Part shown: in pieces, positions 27,167 to 36,445 of the stretch
How the letters are laid out: every line of letters starts with the position of its first letter
How positions within the stretch are numbered: position 1 is the stretch's first letter
Assembly (NCBI RefSeq): GCF_024623325.1
Contig: NZ_JANJZD010000006.1
Location: 124,001 to 188,000, forward strand
Source: Acetatifactor muris
GTDB taxonomy: Bacteria > Bacillota > Clostridia > Lachnospirales > Lachnospiraceae
Reading direction: 5' to 3'
Length of the DNA stretch: 64,000 bases
The notes under the pieces: generated by a model
Database searches by the model: none
What the model was told of the DNA's origin: nothing
The model's input: the letters and a program-made list of their open reading frames with translations, nothing else
Position numbers and translations under genes: made by a program

Positions 27167-28783
27167 TTATTTCTTGTACTCCTCGTACTGTGCCGTGAAT
27201 TCTTTGATGACATCTTCACCGCCGCGCTTCAGCCAGTTGTCGTATTCTTTCCAGTAACCGTCCTCGTCAATGGAGCCGATGACAAATTTCACTGCCGCGT
27301 CCATCATAATGGCATCCAGGTCGCTTCCCACATCGTCATATGTTTCGGACTCAAGACCAATGGAGGCATCTGTGACGCAATAAGCCTCCCGCTCCTCAAT
27401 GGTGTCATAAAGTGCTGTCTGTATTTCTGTGTCGCTGTCCTTTCTCATATAGGCCGCCGACATGAGAATCTGTCCGATATCTCCCATATCCACAGTAAGC
27501 TGAGCAGAATTGCTGCTCTCGTTCATAATAAGCTCTCTCTTGCCGTCCTTCACTTCATAATGTACCCCTTCGATACCATATAATGTCATATCCTGGATTT
27601 CCTGTGTGGCCAATGTATTATAGTAAGAAAGGATCTTCCGCAGATCTTCTTCTGTCTTGATGGCTTCATCGCCGAACTTTGTGAACATAATGATACCGTT
27701 ATATCCCGCTGTGGCATTACACCGCGGCTCTTTTCCTTCCTCATGGAGAGCCGGTACCACTGTAGCCACTGCTCCCTCCACAACCTGAGGAAGGTTGACA
27801 TTTCTGGCATTCACATCGTCGATTACACCGAATACCATTCCGTAAGTTCCTTTGTCAAAGTTCTCGTAACGTGCCTGGGCGTTGATTTCCGCGAAATCTT
27901 TGTTCATGTAGCCGTCGTCATACAGCTTCTTGATATACTTCAGCGCCGTCATATACTCCTGGGTTCCGAAATCCGGTACCATGGTCCCATCCTGATAAGC
28001 CCAGCCGTTGGGAGCGCCGAATGCGGTTGCCAGCGTCTGGAATCCGTTCCATCCCCTGTTTCCTACTCCCTGATAGGCCGTGACGATTCCCACCGTGTCA
28101 TTCTGGCCGTTTCCATCCGGATCATTTTCTGTAAAAGCTTTTGCCACTTCGTACAGCTCGTCAAAAGTCTCCGGCATTTCCAGGTTCAGAGCGTCCAGCC
28201 AGTCCTGCCGGATGATCAGGCCGTTCCTGGGCAGAATGCGGAGACGGGGAATTCCGTAAATCTTGCCGTGAACCTTGCTGTTCTCCCACACCTGCTCACC
28301 TACGAAATTATACAGCTCCGGATAATCCTTAATGTAATCGTCCAGCGCCCAGAAGCCGTCGCTGTCCAGAGCCATCAGAAGGTTATTATTTCTCAGCACA
28401 TTTCCGTTGGCCGTAAATACCATGGGCAGACTCTTAGACGCGATAAAGGCTGTAATCTTATCCACATAGCTCAGTGTGGGCACAAAATTGACTTCCATTT
28501 TGACACCTGTCATCTCCTCCATCTTCTGATACCACTGATTTGTGGTATCCGGAGCCTGATCAGTAAACAGTTCCTGCATCATTGTGATGGTAAAACTTTC
28601 GCCTGACCCATTTTCCTCTCCTGCCCCGGAGGTTTCGCCTGACCCATTTCCGCTTTCTCCGGACACAGCGGCAGAACCGGAATTATCCACGGATGCTTCT
28701 GAGGATCCCGAGTCCCCGTTTCCGCAGGCAGTCAGCAGCAGAGTTCCCGCCAGCAACAATGGCAACAGTCTTTTCTTTTTCAT
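27167..28783 (-). CDS. Extracellular solute-binding lipoprotein (LplA-like) of an ABC sugar importer
   Basis: 538 residues with signal peptide and lipobox LTAC (Cys-20), then a Gly/Ser/Glu-rich spacer (about 23-68) and a family-1 solute-binding fold of the large LplA/YtcQ class (ITMMQELFTDQAPDTTNQWYQKMEEMTGVKMEVNFVP). AAGGAGAG SD. Directly downstream of both permease genes, so this is the dedicated receptor for oligosaccharide capture at the outer face of the membrane. It resembles the second binding protein at 31122-32591. Confidence 0.9.
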   Translation of the reverse strand: MKKKRLLPLLLAGTLLLTACGNGDSGSSEASVDNSGSAAVSGESGNGSGETSGAGEENGSGESFTITMMQELFTDQAPDTTNQWYQKMEEMTGVKMEVNFVPTLSYVDKITAFIASKSLPMVFTANGNVLRNNNLLMALDSDGFWALDDYIKDYPELYNFVGEQVWENSKVHGKIYGIPRLRILPRNGLIIRQDWLDALNLEMPETFDELYEVAKAFTENDPDGNGQNDTVGIVTAYQGVGNRGWNGFQTLATAFGAPNGWAYQDGTMVPDFGTQEYMTALKYIKKLYDDGYMNKDFAEINAQARYENFDKGTYGMVFGVIDDVNARNVNLPQVVEGAVATVVPALHEEGKEPRCNATAGYNGIIMFTKFGDEAIKTEEDLRKILSYYNTLATQEIQDMTLYGIEGVHYEVKDGKRELIMNESSNSAQLTVDMGDIGQILMSAAYMRKDSDTEIQTALYDTIEEREAYCVTDASIGLESETYDDVGSDLDAIMMDAAVKFVIGSIDEDGYWKEYDNWLKRGGEDVIKEFTAQYEEYKK

Positions 28784-28831
28784 TTTTTCTCTCCTTTTTG
28801 GTTAAATTTTTGATTACATTTATTATGTCTG

Positions 28832-29719
28832 CTACCCTTTCACAGAACCTACCATCATACCTTTCGTAAAGAATTTCTGTACAAATGGATAGATACAAAG
28901 TATGGGAAGGGTGGCAAATACAATAACGGCATAGCTTATATTCTGCGGAGGCACATACCCCAGATCACTGACCGAAGTGGTATCCGCAAATCCGCCCGAG
29001 GACAGCATTACAATATTCCGCAGCCATATCTGGATCGGATATTTACTGGAGTCATTGATGTACAGCACGGAATTAAAATAGTCATTCCAGTATCCCACCG
29101 CATAGAACAGAGAAAATGTCGCCAGGGTAGGTCTGATCAGCGGCAGCACAATCCGCACAAAGCTCTGAAAATAATTACAGCCATCCATTTCCGCTGCCTC
29201 CTCCAGCTCCGAGGGCAGTGCGCTGATACTGGTTCGGATCAGAATCATATTGTAGGCGCTGACACAGCCCGGAAGCCACAGCGCCCACCAGGTATCATTC
29301 AGATGCAGACCTGATGTCACCAGATAGGTGGGAATCATACCGCCGGAGAACAGCATGGTGAATACCACCATGGCATTCAATACCTTTCTTCCAAGCAGCT
29401 GCGGTTTGGAAAGCACATAGGCGGTCATTACCGTCACGGTCATGCTCAGAACCGTCCCCACAAATGTAATCACGAAAGAATTCCCCATAGCCCTGATCAG
29501 CGTATTGCTGGAAAAAAGATACTGATAAGAGCTCAGATCAATATGCTTTGGATAGATGAAAAATCTGCGGCTCAGCACATCCCCCAGCGGAGATACGGAT
29601 GCCGAAATGACAAACAGAAAAGGAACCATACAGATAAACGCCACTCCTGCCAGCAAAATGATATTTATTACATCGAAGATTCTGCTTCCTGCAGATTCTT
29701 TTACCTTTTTTGCTTTCAT
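28832..29719 (-). CDS. ABC sugar importer permease, LplC/YtcP type
   Basis: Start at 29719, overlapping the upstream permease stop as TGATG; a longer in-frame ATG at 29785 lies inside that gene and is less likely. 295 residues, six membrane helices, and the ATPase-coupling EAA loop ELEEAAEMDGCNYFQSFVRIVLPLIRPT. The MalG-like half of the import channel. No ATPase gene is in the window, so a shared MsmX-type ATPase encoded elsewhere is expected. Confidence 0.92.
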   Translation of the reverse strand: MKAKKVKESAGSRIFDVINIILLAGVAFICMVPFLFVISASVSPLGDVLSRRFFIYPKHIDLSSYQYLFSSNTLIRAMGNSFVITFVGTVLSMTVTVMTAYVLSKPQLLGRKVLNAMVVFTMLFSGGMIPTYLVTSGLHLNDTWWALWLPGCVSAYNMILIRTSISALPSELEEAAEMDGCNYFQSFVRIVLPLIRPTLATFSLFYAVGYWNDYFNSVLYINDSSKYPIQIWLRNIVMLSSGGFADTTSVSDLGYVPPQNISYAVIVFATLPILCIYPFVQKFFTKGMMVGSVKG

Positions 29720-30690
29720 CAGTACACGCCCTCCTCTCCGGCTTTCTGTGCGATCTTGTTGGAAATCATGACAAGAATCAGACACACTACCGATTTGAAC
29801 ATACCCACGGCACTTCCGTAGCTGATTTTACCGTTGGTCATGGCTGTCTGGTACACATAGGTGTCAAATACTTCTCCCACCTCCCGGTTCATGGAGTTCA
29901 GCATCAGGAAAATCTGCTCAAATCCTGTGTTCAGGAAATTGCCCATTCTCAGAATCAGCATGGTAATAATGGTAGATTTGATGGCCGGCAGCGTAATATG
30001 CCACATCTGCCGCCAGCGATTGGCGCCGTCCACTCTCGCCGCTTCATAGAGCTGCATATCCACTCCCGTCAATGCCGCCAGGAAAATGATAGTTCCCCAG
30101 CCGCATTCCTTCCATATGACCTGCCCTGTAATCAAAGCCGGAAAAAATGCCGGTTCCGACAGCACCCGTACCTCCCGGCCGAACAGTCCGCTCACCGCCC
30201 CTGTCAGCGCGCCGCTCTCCGCGGAAAACATCGTCATGCAGATACCGGCTACCACCACCCAGGAAACGAAATGGGGCAGATAAAGCACGGATTGAATCAC
30301 GTTTTTATATTTTCCGTTTTTCACCTCATTAATTAACAGAGCAAGAATAATCGGCAGCGGAAAATATACTATAATGTTGCAAAATGCCAGAACCAGAGTA
30401 TTCCTGAAAATCTGGAAGAACTTTGGATCTGAAAAGAAACGGCTGAAATGCTTGAATCCTGCAAATTTGCTTCCAAACCATCCCAACATGGCGTTGTAAT
30501 CCTGAAACGCTGTAATCAGCCCCAGCATGGGGCCGTACTTGAAAATCAGAAAATACAGACATCCGGGTATCAGCATTATGTAGAGAAGCCTGTCCTTTTT
30601 CAGCCTGGCAAGGGTTTTCGATGTCCCCTCCCTTCTGGTCACCCCCGTATTCTTCGTTTTACGGGTTTCTTTTTTTCCCACACTGCTCAT
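29719..30690 (-). CDS. ABC sugar importer permease, LplB type
   Basis: The ATG at 30690 has GGAGGAG upstream and is preferred over 30711 (323 residues). A basic N-terminal tail is followed by six membrane helices and the EAA loop YEAARVDGANRWRQMWHITLPAIKST. The MalF-like channel half, paired with the downstream permease. First gene of the operon permease - permease - binding protein - GH fusion - GH38. Confidence 0.92.
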   Translation of the reverse strand: MSSVGKKETRKTKNTGVTRREGTSKTLARLKKDRLLYIMLIPGCLYFLIFKYGPMLGLITAFQDYNAMLGWFGSKFAGFKHFSRFFSDPKFFQIFRNTLVLAFCNIIVYFPLPIILALLINEVKNGKYKNVIQSVLYLPHFVSWVVVAGICMTMFSAESGALTGAVSGLFGREVRVLSEPAFFPALITGQVIWKECGWGTIIFLAALTGVDMQLYEAARVDGANRWRQMWHITLPAIKSTIITMLILRMGNFLNTGFEQIFLMLNSMNREVGEVFDTYVYQTAMTNGKISYGSAVGMFKSVVCLILVMISNKIAQKAGEEGVY

Positions 30691-30984
30691 ATGGGACTCC
30701 TCCTTCCTCAACTTTTCTTTTTCATCTTCGTTCTCTGTCTTTTGTCATATCTGATGAAGGATGACACCGACAGCTCCCGTTCACGCTTATTATAGTCAAC
30801 AGGCTTCCGCATTTTCCATCTCCAATATGTCCTTTCCCGCCCTCAAAATTTCCTTTTTCTATACATTTTGACTTATCAAAATCAGAAGCGCTATTGTCAT
30901 TTTCTCCACTTTTGTGTTAATTTCACAATTTCGGCATTATGCTTTTGTGCATTCTGCTGCTTTTCATTCTCTGAAATGGGGACA
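30691..30984. other. Upstream region of the importer operon
   Basis: About 290 bases between the importer start and the terminator of the second binding-protein gene. It must hold the operon promoter, but I could not pick a convincing hexamer pair. No gene is supported. Confidence 0.35.
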
Positions 30985-31049
30985 GAAAAAGCCGGTGCAG
31001 ATTCCCATCCGCGCAACCTTTCTGCGCTGCAATGGCAATCTGCACCGGC
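30985..31049 (-). terminator. Intrinsic terminator of the second solute-binding-protein gene
   Basis: A perfect 13-bp outer stem (GCCGGTGCAGATT, 30991-31003, and AATCTGCACCGGC, 31037-31049) with an inner GCGC stem, followed leftward by five T. It separates this gene from the permease operon, so the second binding protein is transcribed alone. Confidence 0.85.
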
Positions 31050-31121
31050 CTTTCTTCACCTCTGTGTTATTCCGATCCCGGACCCTTTCATTTATCACAG
31101 GCTGTCAGTCCCCAAATGGTT

Positions 31122-32591
31122 TCATTCCAAATGGGTACTGCGCAATTTCTGTTCATAGGCTTTCGTATATTCCTCTATTACATTCTTTCCTCCGCTTTCA
31201 TACCACATCCGGTACTCTTCCCAATAGTCCTTTTCCTGAATCTCTCCCATGATAAATCGAATACTTGCCTTCTGAATTTTCTCATTCAGCACATTCCTCA
31301 GTCTCACATAAGTCTCGGAATACAATCCTGTCGAATCATCCGTCACCACATACTGTTCCCTCTCCTCCACACAGTCATACACCGTCGACTGCAGCTCAGA
31401 ATCATCCTCTCTTCTGACATATGCCGGCATCGGCATAAACTGCACATAGGAATTGCCCTCTTCTTTTTCGGAATTCAGAATCTCCTGTCCCTGTTCACCA
31501 CACATGGTATTGTAAAAATCCAATATCTCTCTCAGCTGCTCTTCGTCTCTCACAGCCCCCTCTCCCAGTCGGTTGAATACAATCAGACCGTTATACCCCG
31601 CATTCCCGTTTAACCTGTATTCACCGTCCGGCCCTTCCAGCAATGGCAGCACGGCAATTTCGGCCTGCGGATTCATCTGGCGCATCTGTGCCTCCAGTTC
31701 CGGTCCATCGTCAATCACGCTGAAAATCATGCCTGCATATCCCTGTATAAACAGTTCCTGCCGCTGCACCGATGTGAGAAATGCAAAGCTATGGTCTAAA
31801 ATCCCCTCCTGATACAAAGTTCGGAACCATCGAAGCATTTCCAGATAACTATCCGTGGAAAAATCGGGGACCATCTTCCCTTCTGTCGTCTCATACCTCC
31901 AGCTGTCGGGCCCCCCCAAAACGGTTGTAAGCATCTGAACTCCATTCCATTGCCGCGCTCCATGGCTCTGCCAGCTGTTCACCAGCCCCACCGTATCGTT
32001 TACCCCATTTCCGTCCGGGTCCTCCAGAGTAAAGGCTTTCAGCATGTCATAGAGCTCTTCCAGATTCTGCGGCGGCGCTATCCCCAGTGCTTCTGCCCAG
32101 TCCTTCCGGTAATACGCCGCATATCGTGGTCGGATACGCAGTCTTGGGATGCCGTAGATGTGTCCCTGTATTTCAGAATTTTCCCAGATCTCCTCCCCTG
32201 TAAATTCCTTCAGATTCGGATAATCATCCAGATATTCTTCCAGCTCCCAGAAGCCTCCGGCATTCAGGTATGCGAAAAAACTCTCTTTGCTCAGTATTGA
32301 TTCGTTGGCAGTGAAGACCATGGGCAGTTTGCTGCCGCGAATTGCGCTCTCCACTGTGGCCGCATACTCCAGTGTGGGTGTCATTGTAATCTGCAGATTT
32401 ACACCCGTTTCCTGTTCTATGGCGTCCAGCCATGCCTCCCAGTTTCCCGGCGCATAGACGGGAAATTGTTCTGTCATCACAGTGATGGTCAGGGGCTCCT
32501 CTTTCTCTCCGCAGCCGCTCAATATGGCCAGAAAGGTTCCCGCCAGGCCGATTCCGATACTCTTCCTCAGTTTCTCTGTCATTTTCCGCAT
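31122..32591 (-). CDS. Second solute-binding lipoprotein, LplA/YtcQ type
   Basis: Start at 32591 (GGAG SD; 32615 is a weaker alternative), 489 residues, lipobox LSGC (Cys-27). The fold and many segments parallel the protein at 27167-28783 (ITVMTEQF vs ITMMQELF, IYGIPRLRI in both, GLIVFNRLGE vs GIIMFTKFGD), so the two are diverged paralogues. It is divergent from the AraC regulator and separately terminated. Possibly a receptor for a related glycan, or a sensor partner of the regulator; this is inference. Confidence 0.88.
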   Translation of the reverse strand: MRKMTEKLRKSIGIGLAGTFLAILSGCGEKEEPLTITVMTEQFPVYAPGNWEAWLDAIEQETGVNLQITMTPTLEYAATVESAIRGSKLPMVFTANESILSKESFFAYLNAGGFWELEEYLDDYPNLKEFTGEEIWENSEIQGHIYGIPRLRIRPRYAAYYRKDWAEALGIAPPQNLEELYDMLKAFTLEDPDGNGVNDTVGLVNSWQSHGARQWNGVQMLTTVLGGPDSWRYETTEGKMVPDFSTDSYLEMLRWFRTLYQEGILDHSFAFLTSVQRQELFIQGYAGMIFSVIDDGPELEAQMRQMNPQAEIAVLPLLEGPDGEYRLNGNAGYNGLIVFNRLGEGAVRDEEQLREILDFYNTMCGEQGQEILNSEKEEGNSYVQFMPMPAYVRREDDSELQSTVYDCVEEREQYVVTDDSTGLYSETYVRLRNVLNEKIQKASIRFIMGEIQEKDYWEEYRMWYESGGKNVIEEYTKAYEQKLRSTHLE

Positions 32592-32717
32592 TTTTTCTCC
32601 ACTCAGAATTTTCATGATTACAGAAGCCGCCTCACAAATCTCACAGTCACATTCCTATTGCAATGCCATTTCATTTATTATACTATAAAATATATCAAAG
32701 AAAAAGGAGATTGCAAA

Positions 32718-35063
32718 ATGCGGAAAGGGGTTTCTTTTCTTCGTTTTCCAGCCAAATACACATCTGCCAACATACGACGTTCCTGGATCCTGTCCTATGT
32801 GATTATCCTGCTGCTCCCTCTCGTCATCAACTCATTCGTCTATCTGAATGCATATGACACCATCAAGCTTCAGGCACAGGAAGCCCAGAAATCAGCGCTG
32901 GAACGGTTTCGTCTGAAGATGGACAACGAATTTTCCCGTATGGAAGAGGCTGTCTCTGTGATCTCCTATGATGTAAACATGAACTATTTTCTGGATGCCA
33001 CAGGTATGGAAAGCTTTGAGCAGAATTACACCACCGCCTCCAGGGTTTATCATCTCAGCGAGTCCCTTCGTCTGAGTCTTCCTGGGGATGGGCTGATTTC
33101 CGATACCTATGTCTTCTCCACCGGAAATTCTCTTGTGCTGCACAATTCCGGTGTGAACGATATCGCACAGTACGGATCGCTCCCCAATAATTACACGGAA
33201 TCTCTCTATGCGAAATGTCAGACCCTGGATCCGCAGGCCACGAATCTGTTTGTCTTTACTCCGGATACCGATACCTCCTTCCTGGCTCTGATGTACCCGC
33301 TTCCCTACTCCTGGCTTCCAAAGGGGTATATTGTACTGCTGCTGGAGCATTCTGTGCTCTCCGCTGCCATGGAAAGCCTCTATTCCGAGCCTGACAGCAG
33401 AATCTATCTGACTGACGCATCCTTTTCCTCCCTGAACAGCTCTGCCGCCCTGCCGGACCCGGAAGTCTTCGCTGACTGTGATTTTTCCCAAAGTTCCGTT
33501 CTGGGAAAGCTGCCCGGTGAAACCGGTGATTTTCTCATGTACTCCGTTCCCTCTCAGGTCCTGCCTCTCCATTATATCTGTACGCTGCCCGAATCAGTGG
33601 CCACGGCGGATTTGATTTACATGCGGCAATCCCTCCTGATCAGCCTGCTCTTCTGCCTGGCGGGAGGCGTTCTCCTCATCGCCTTGCTGACCCGGTACAA
33701 TTACGGTCCATGGCAGAACCTGCTGAATACAGTCAGGAAATTTTCCACTTCTTCCGCCCAGAGCGGTACAAATGAATATCAGATTATCCTCAATGCCCTT
33801 GTGAGCTCCTATCAGGAAAAAGCAACCATCGAGGAAGTGTTCCACAACCAGAATCATATTCTCTATTCCTATTATCTGTCCCGGATGTTAACCGGACATA
33901 TGGGAATCGAAAATATGGAAGAATCCATTTTGTCCGATATGGAGACCAGATTCGGGCTCTCCCGCTTTGTGGTGCTGGCTTCCCTGTCAGACGTCAGAGA
34001 AAGCTGGCCCGCCGACCACGCCGAGTTGATTCAGGATGCGTATCTGTCTTTCTTTGATACGCATATCGCCCAGAGACTTCAGAATCTGCTGGGGCAGTCC
34101 TTCTCCATCACTTTTACAGAAGTCTATGACTATACTGCCTGTGTCATCGGTGTGGAGGCGCAGGAAACGGATACCTGGCAGGACAAACTTGCCTCCGCTC
34201 TGGAAAGCATCGCTCAGGACCTCTATAAAGAGCTGAATATTCAGTATTATTTTTCCTTCAGCAATCTGCATCAGAATATTTCCGAGCTGTCTCTGGCCTG
34301 GGATGAGGCGTCCTCCGCTATTTCTCTGTGTGTCATGAACCGGGAAAAATCACCTGTCTTCTACAAAGATATGGACTTCACCGCCGCGGTTGGCTATACT
34401 TATTCCGCCAAATCGGAACAGACTTTGATTAATCTTATTCAGATCGGGCAGACGGAAAATGTCACCGGACAGATACATGTGCTTCTGGAAGAAAATGCCA
34501 GACATTTCCCTGTATTCGAAGCTGCCAAATGTAATGCCGCGGATATCATGTGCAGCATTACAAAAGCTTTCTCCCATCTGCCGGACAGCAGCCGGCAGCG
34601 ACTGCAGAATCAGTATTATTCCATTCTCGGAAATTTCATGCAGGCAGCTTCTTACAAGGCACTGCAGCAGCGTATCCTGGAAGCTTCCGCCCTGATAACC
34701 GGGGAATATAAGCAAATCAAAGAAAAGCCTACCCCCCAGAGCATCTGGCTCCCCAAAATAGAAGAGCAGATCAATACCTGGCTGTACGATGAGAATCTGA
34801 ATGTAATGTTCCTTTCCCACAAGCTGGGACTCAGCTCCAAATATCTGTCCTCCATCTATTTTGAGGCCAACGGCGTCAGCATTATGGATACCATACACAA
34901 GCGCAGAATCGAAAAATTTAAGGAGCTGATCTGCGAAAGTAATATGACCATCCAGGATGCCGCCGCTGCCGTGGGCTACAGCAGTATCGCCACCCTCAAC
35001 CGCTGGGTGCGGAAATATGAAGGTGTCACCCCCGGACAGTTAAAAATGAGCGGTTCTCACTGA
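32718..35063 (+). CDS. Membrane-anchored AraC-family transcriptional regulator
   Basis: The open frame starts at 32466, but the ATG at 32718 has AAAGGAG and is the real start (781 residues). A membrane helix (about 22-45) and a second near 300-325 flank an extracellular sensor region, and the C-terminus (about 690-775) is an AraC HTH (LSHKLGLSSKYLSSIYFEANG ... IQDAAAAVGYSSIATLNRWVRKYEGVTPGQLK). This one-component design typifies regulators beside Lpl-type glycan importers in Firmicutes. It likely senses the extracellular glycan or a binding protein and activates the divergent locus. Confidence 0.9.
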   Translation: MRKGVSFLRFPAKYTSANIRRSWILSYVIILLLPLVINSFVYLNAYDTIKLQAQEAQKSALERFRLKMDNEFSRMEEAVSVISYDVNMNYFLDATGMESFEQNYTTASRVYHLSESLRLSLPGDGLISDTYVFSTGNSLVLHNSGVNDIAQYGSLPNNYTESLYAKCQTLDPQATNLFVFTPDTDTSFLALMYPLPYSWLPKGYIVLLLEHSVLSAAMESLYSEPDSRIYLTDASFSSLNSSAALPDPEVFADCDFSQSSVLGKLPGETGDFLMYSVPSQVLPLHYICTLPESVATADLIYMRQSLLISLLFCLAGGVLLIALLTRYNYGPWQNLLNTVRKFSTSSAQSGTNEYQIILNALVSSYQEKATIEEVFHNQNHILYSYYLSRMLTGHMGIENMEESILSDMETRFGLSRFVVLASLSDVRESWPADHAELIQDAYLSFFDTHIAQRLQNLLGQSFSITFTEVYDYTACVIGVEAQETDTWQDKLASALESIAQDLYKELNIQYYFSFSNLHQNISELSLAWDEASSAISLCVMNREKSPVFYKDMDFTAAVGYTYSAKSEQTLINLIQIGQTENVTGQIHVLLEENARHFPVFEAAKCNAADIMCSITKAFSHLPDSSRQRLQNQYYSILGNFMQAASYKALQQRILEASALITGEYKQIKEKPTPQSIWLPKIEEQINTWLYDENLNVMFLSHKLGLSSKYLSSIYFEANGVSIMDTIHKRRIEKFKELICESNMTIQDAAAAVGYSSIATLNRWVRKYEGVTPGQLKMSGSH

Positions 35064-35156
35064 AAACGGACAACAAGTTATTGAATTTGGATTTTTAACT
35101 GAAAAGTTCCCTGAAAAGGGAGGATGCCAGGAAACCTGCGTTTCCTGGCAATTATT

Positions 35157-35243
35157 ATGAAAAAGTTATTTAGTAAACTGTGGCTGGCTTATTCATGTTG
35201 CTGTGTTGTGTATGAATTTAGTATAAGCAGAAGAAATGGATAA
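35157..35243 (+). CDS. Candidate 28-residue hydrophobic peptide, repeat copy 1
   Basis: The frame begins MKKLFSKLWL, then a short hydrophobic, Cys-containing stretch and a basic SRRNG end. The nearest GGGAGG lies 33 bases upstream, but the repeat hairpin between them would bring it to about 9 bases. Size and layout recall type I toxin peptides. Expression is unproven. Confidence 0.3.
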   Translation: MKKLFSKLWLAYSCCCVVYEFSISRRNG

Positions 35244-35360
35244 AACATGATACTAAATTTAAAAATCATTGAATGATTTGTAAACAAATTATGAACAGCC
35301 GTTTCTTTCTCCCCCCTGAAAAGGGAGGATGCCAGGAGACCGGGTCCCCTGGCAATTATT

Positions 35361-35417
35361 ATGAAAAAGTTATTTAGTAAACTGTGGCTGCCTCTGTTGT
35401 TTATGTTTATAGTATAA
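35361..35417 (+). CDS. Candidate 18-residue hydrophobic peptide, repeat copy 2
   Basis: The same first ten residues as copy 1 (MKKLFSKLWL), then PLLFMFIV and a stop: a single short hydrophobic helix. The copies diverge after the shared start by base changes and indels. It has the same hairpin-bridged GGGAGG arrangement. A toxin-like peptide or a decaying duplicate. Confidence 0.3.
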   Translation: MKKLFSKLWLPLLFMFIV

Positions 35418-35515
35418 ACAGCAGAAATGGATAAATCATGATCATAATTCGAAGATTCATTGAATGATTTGTAAACAAATTATGAACCCGGGCAACCGTT
35501 CTTTTTCTGTTTACT

Positions 35516-36379
35516 TTACGCTTTTCCCACAGAGCCGAACAGCTCCATTTTCTCCTTAACAGTAGCCTTGATGGCTTCCACACCGGGTGCCAGAAGCTTA
35601 CGGGGGTCAAATCCCTTGCCTTCCAGGTCCTTGCCTGCTTCGATGTACTTACGGGTAGCATCGGCAAAAGCCAGCTGACATTCCGTATTCACATTAATCT
35701 TCGCCACGCCCAGGCTGATAGCCTTCTTAATCATATCCGCAGGTATGCCTGTCCCGCCGTGAAGTACCAGAGGCATCTCACCGGTCAGCTGCTGTACGGC
35801 ATCCAATGTCTCAAAGCTGAGCCCCTGCCAGTTTGCAGGATATTTTCCGTGAATATTACCAATACCTGCCGCCAGGAAATCCACACCCAGATCCGCAATT
35901 GCCTTGCACTCTTTGGGATCAGCACACTCGCCCATTCCAACTACGCCGTCTTCCTCACCGCCGATAGAGCCTACTTCTGCTTCAATGGAAATTCCCTTGC
36001 CGTGAGCCGCGGCAACCAGCTCTGTAGTCTTCGCCACGTTCTCATCAATGGGATAGTGGGAGCCATCAAACATAACGGAAGAGAATCCCGCCTCAATACA
36101 CTTGTAGCAATGCTCATAGGAACCATGGTCCAGATGAAGTGCTACCGGCACATCGATATCCAGATCCTTTAACAGACCATTCACCATACCAACCACCACA
36201 TCGTAGCCTCCCATGTACTTTCCTGCTCCCTCGGATACGCCGAGAATGACAGGAGACTTGCACTCCTTAGCCGTCAGCAGGATGGACTTCGTCCACTCCA
36301 GATTGTTGATGTTAAACTGTCCTACTGCATAGTGGCCTGCTTTTGCCTTTTTCAGCATTTCTGTTGCAGATACTAACAT
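35516..36379 (-). CDS. fba: Class II fructose-1,6-bisphosphate aldolase
   Basis: 287 residues, SD GGAGG. Zinc-binding HLDHG (with the catalytic Asp), a second HYPIDEN-region, and HGGTGIP near 208 are class II aldolase motifs. NVNTE and the C-terminal KMELFGSVGKA also fit. It cleaves fructose-1,6-bisphosphate to dihydroxyacetone phosphate and glyceraldehyde-3-phosphate. Fructose-1,6-bisphosphate is also the usual allosteric signal for HPr kinase, encoded at 41.5 kb. Confidence 0.94.
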   Translation of the reverse strand: MLVSATEMLKKAKAGHYAVGQFNINNLEWTKSILLTAKECKSPVILGVSEGAGKYMGGYDVVVGMVNGLLKDLDIDVPVALHLDHGSYEHCYKCIEAGFSSVMFDGSHYPIDENVAKTTELVAAAHGKGISIEAEVGSIGGEEDGVVGMGECADPKECKAIADLGVDFLAAGIGNIHGKYPANWQGLSFETLDAVQQLTGEMPLVLHGGTGIPADMIKKAISLGVAKINVNTECQLAFADATRKYIEAGKDLEGKGFDPRKLLAPGVEAIKATVKEKMELFGSVGKA

Positions 36380-36445
36380 TTCCTTATACCTCCATTTTTA
36401 TATTTAGCACTGCCGCGGTTTTACCCTGACAATGCAATAAATAGC

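Larger units (their letters stand above)
35109..35510. repeat. 204-bp tandem duplication with conserved hairpin and mini-ORF
   Basis: Two adjacent copies (about 35109-35310 and 35313-35510) share CTGAAAAGGGAGGATGCCAGG, a hairpin, TTATGAAAAAGTTATTTAG and a distal TGAATGATTTGTAAACAAA. The hairpin loop and upper stem differ between copies yet stay paired: GAAAC/GTTTC in the first, GAC/GTC in the second, on a common GCCAGG/CCTGGC base. Both copies lie between the convergent AraC and fba genes. Confidence 0.85.
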
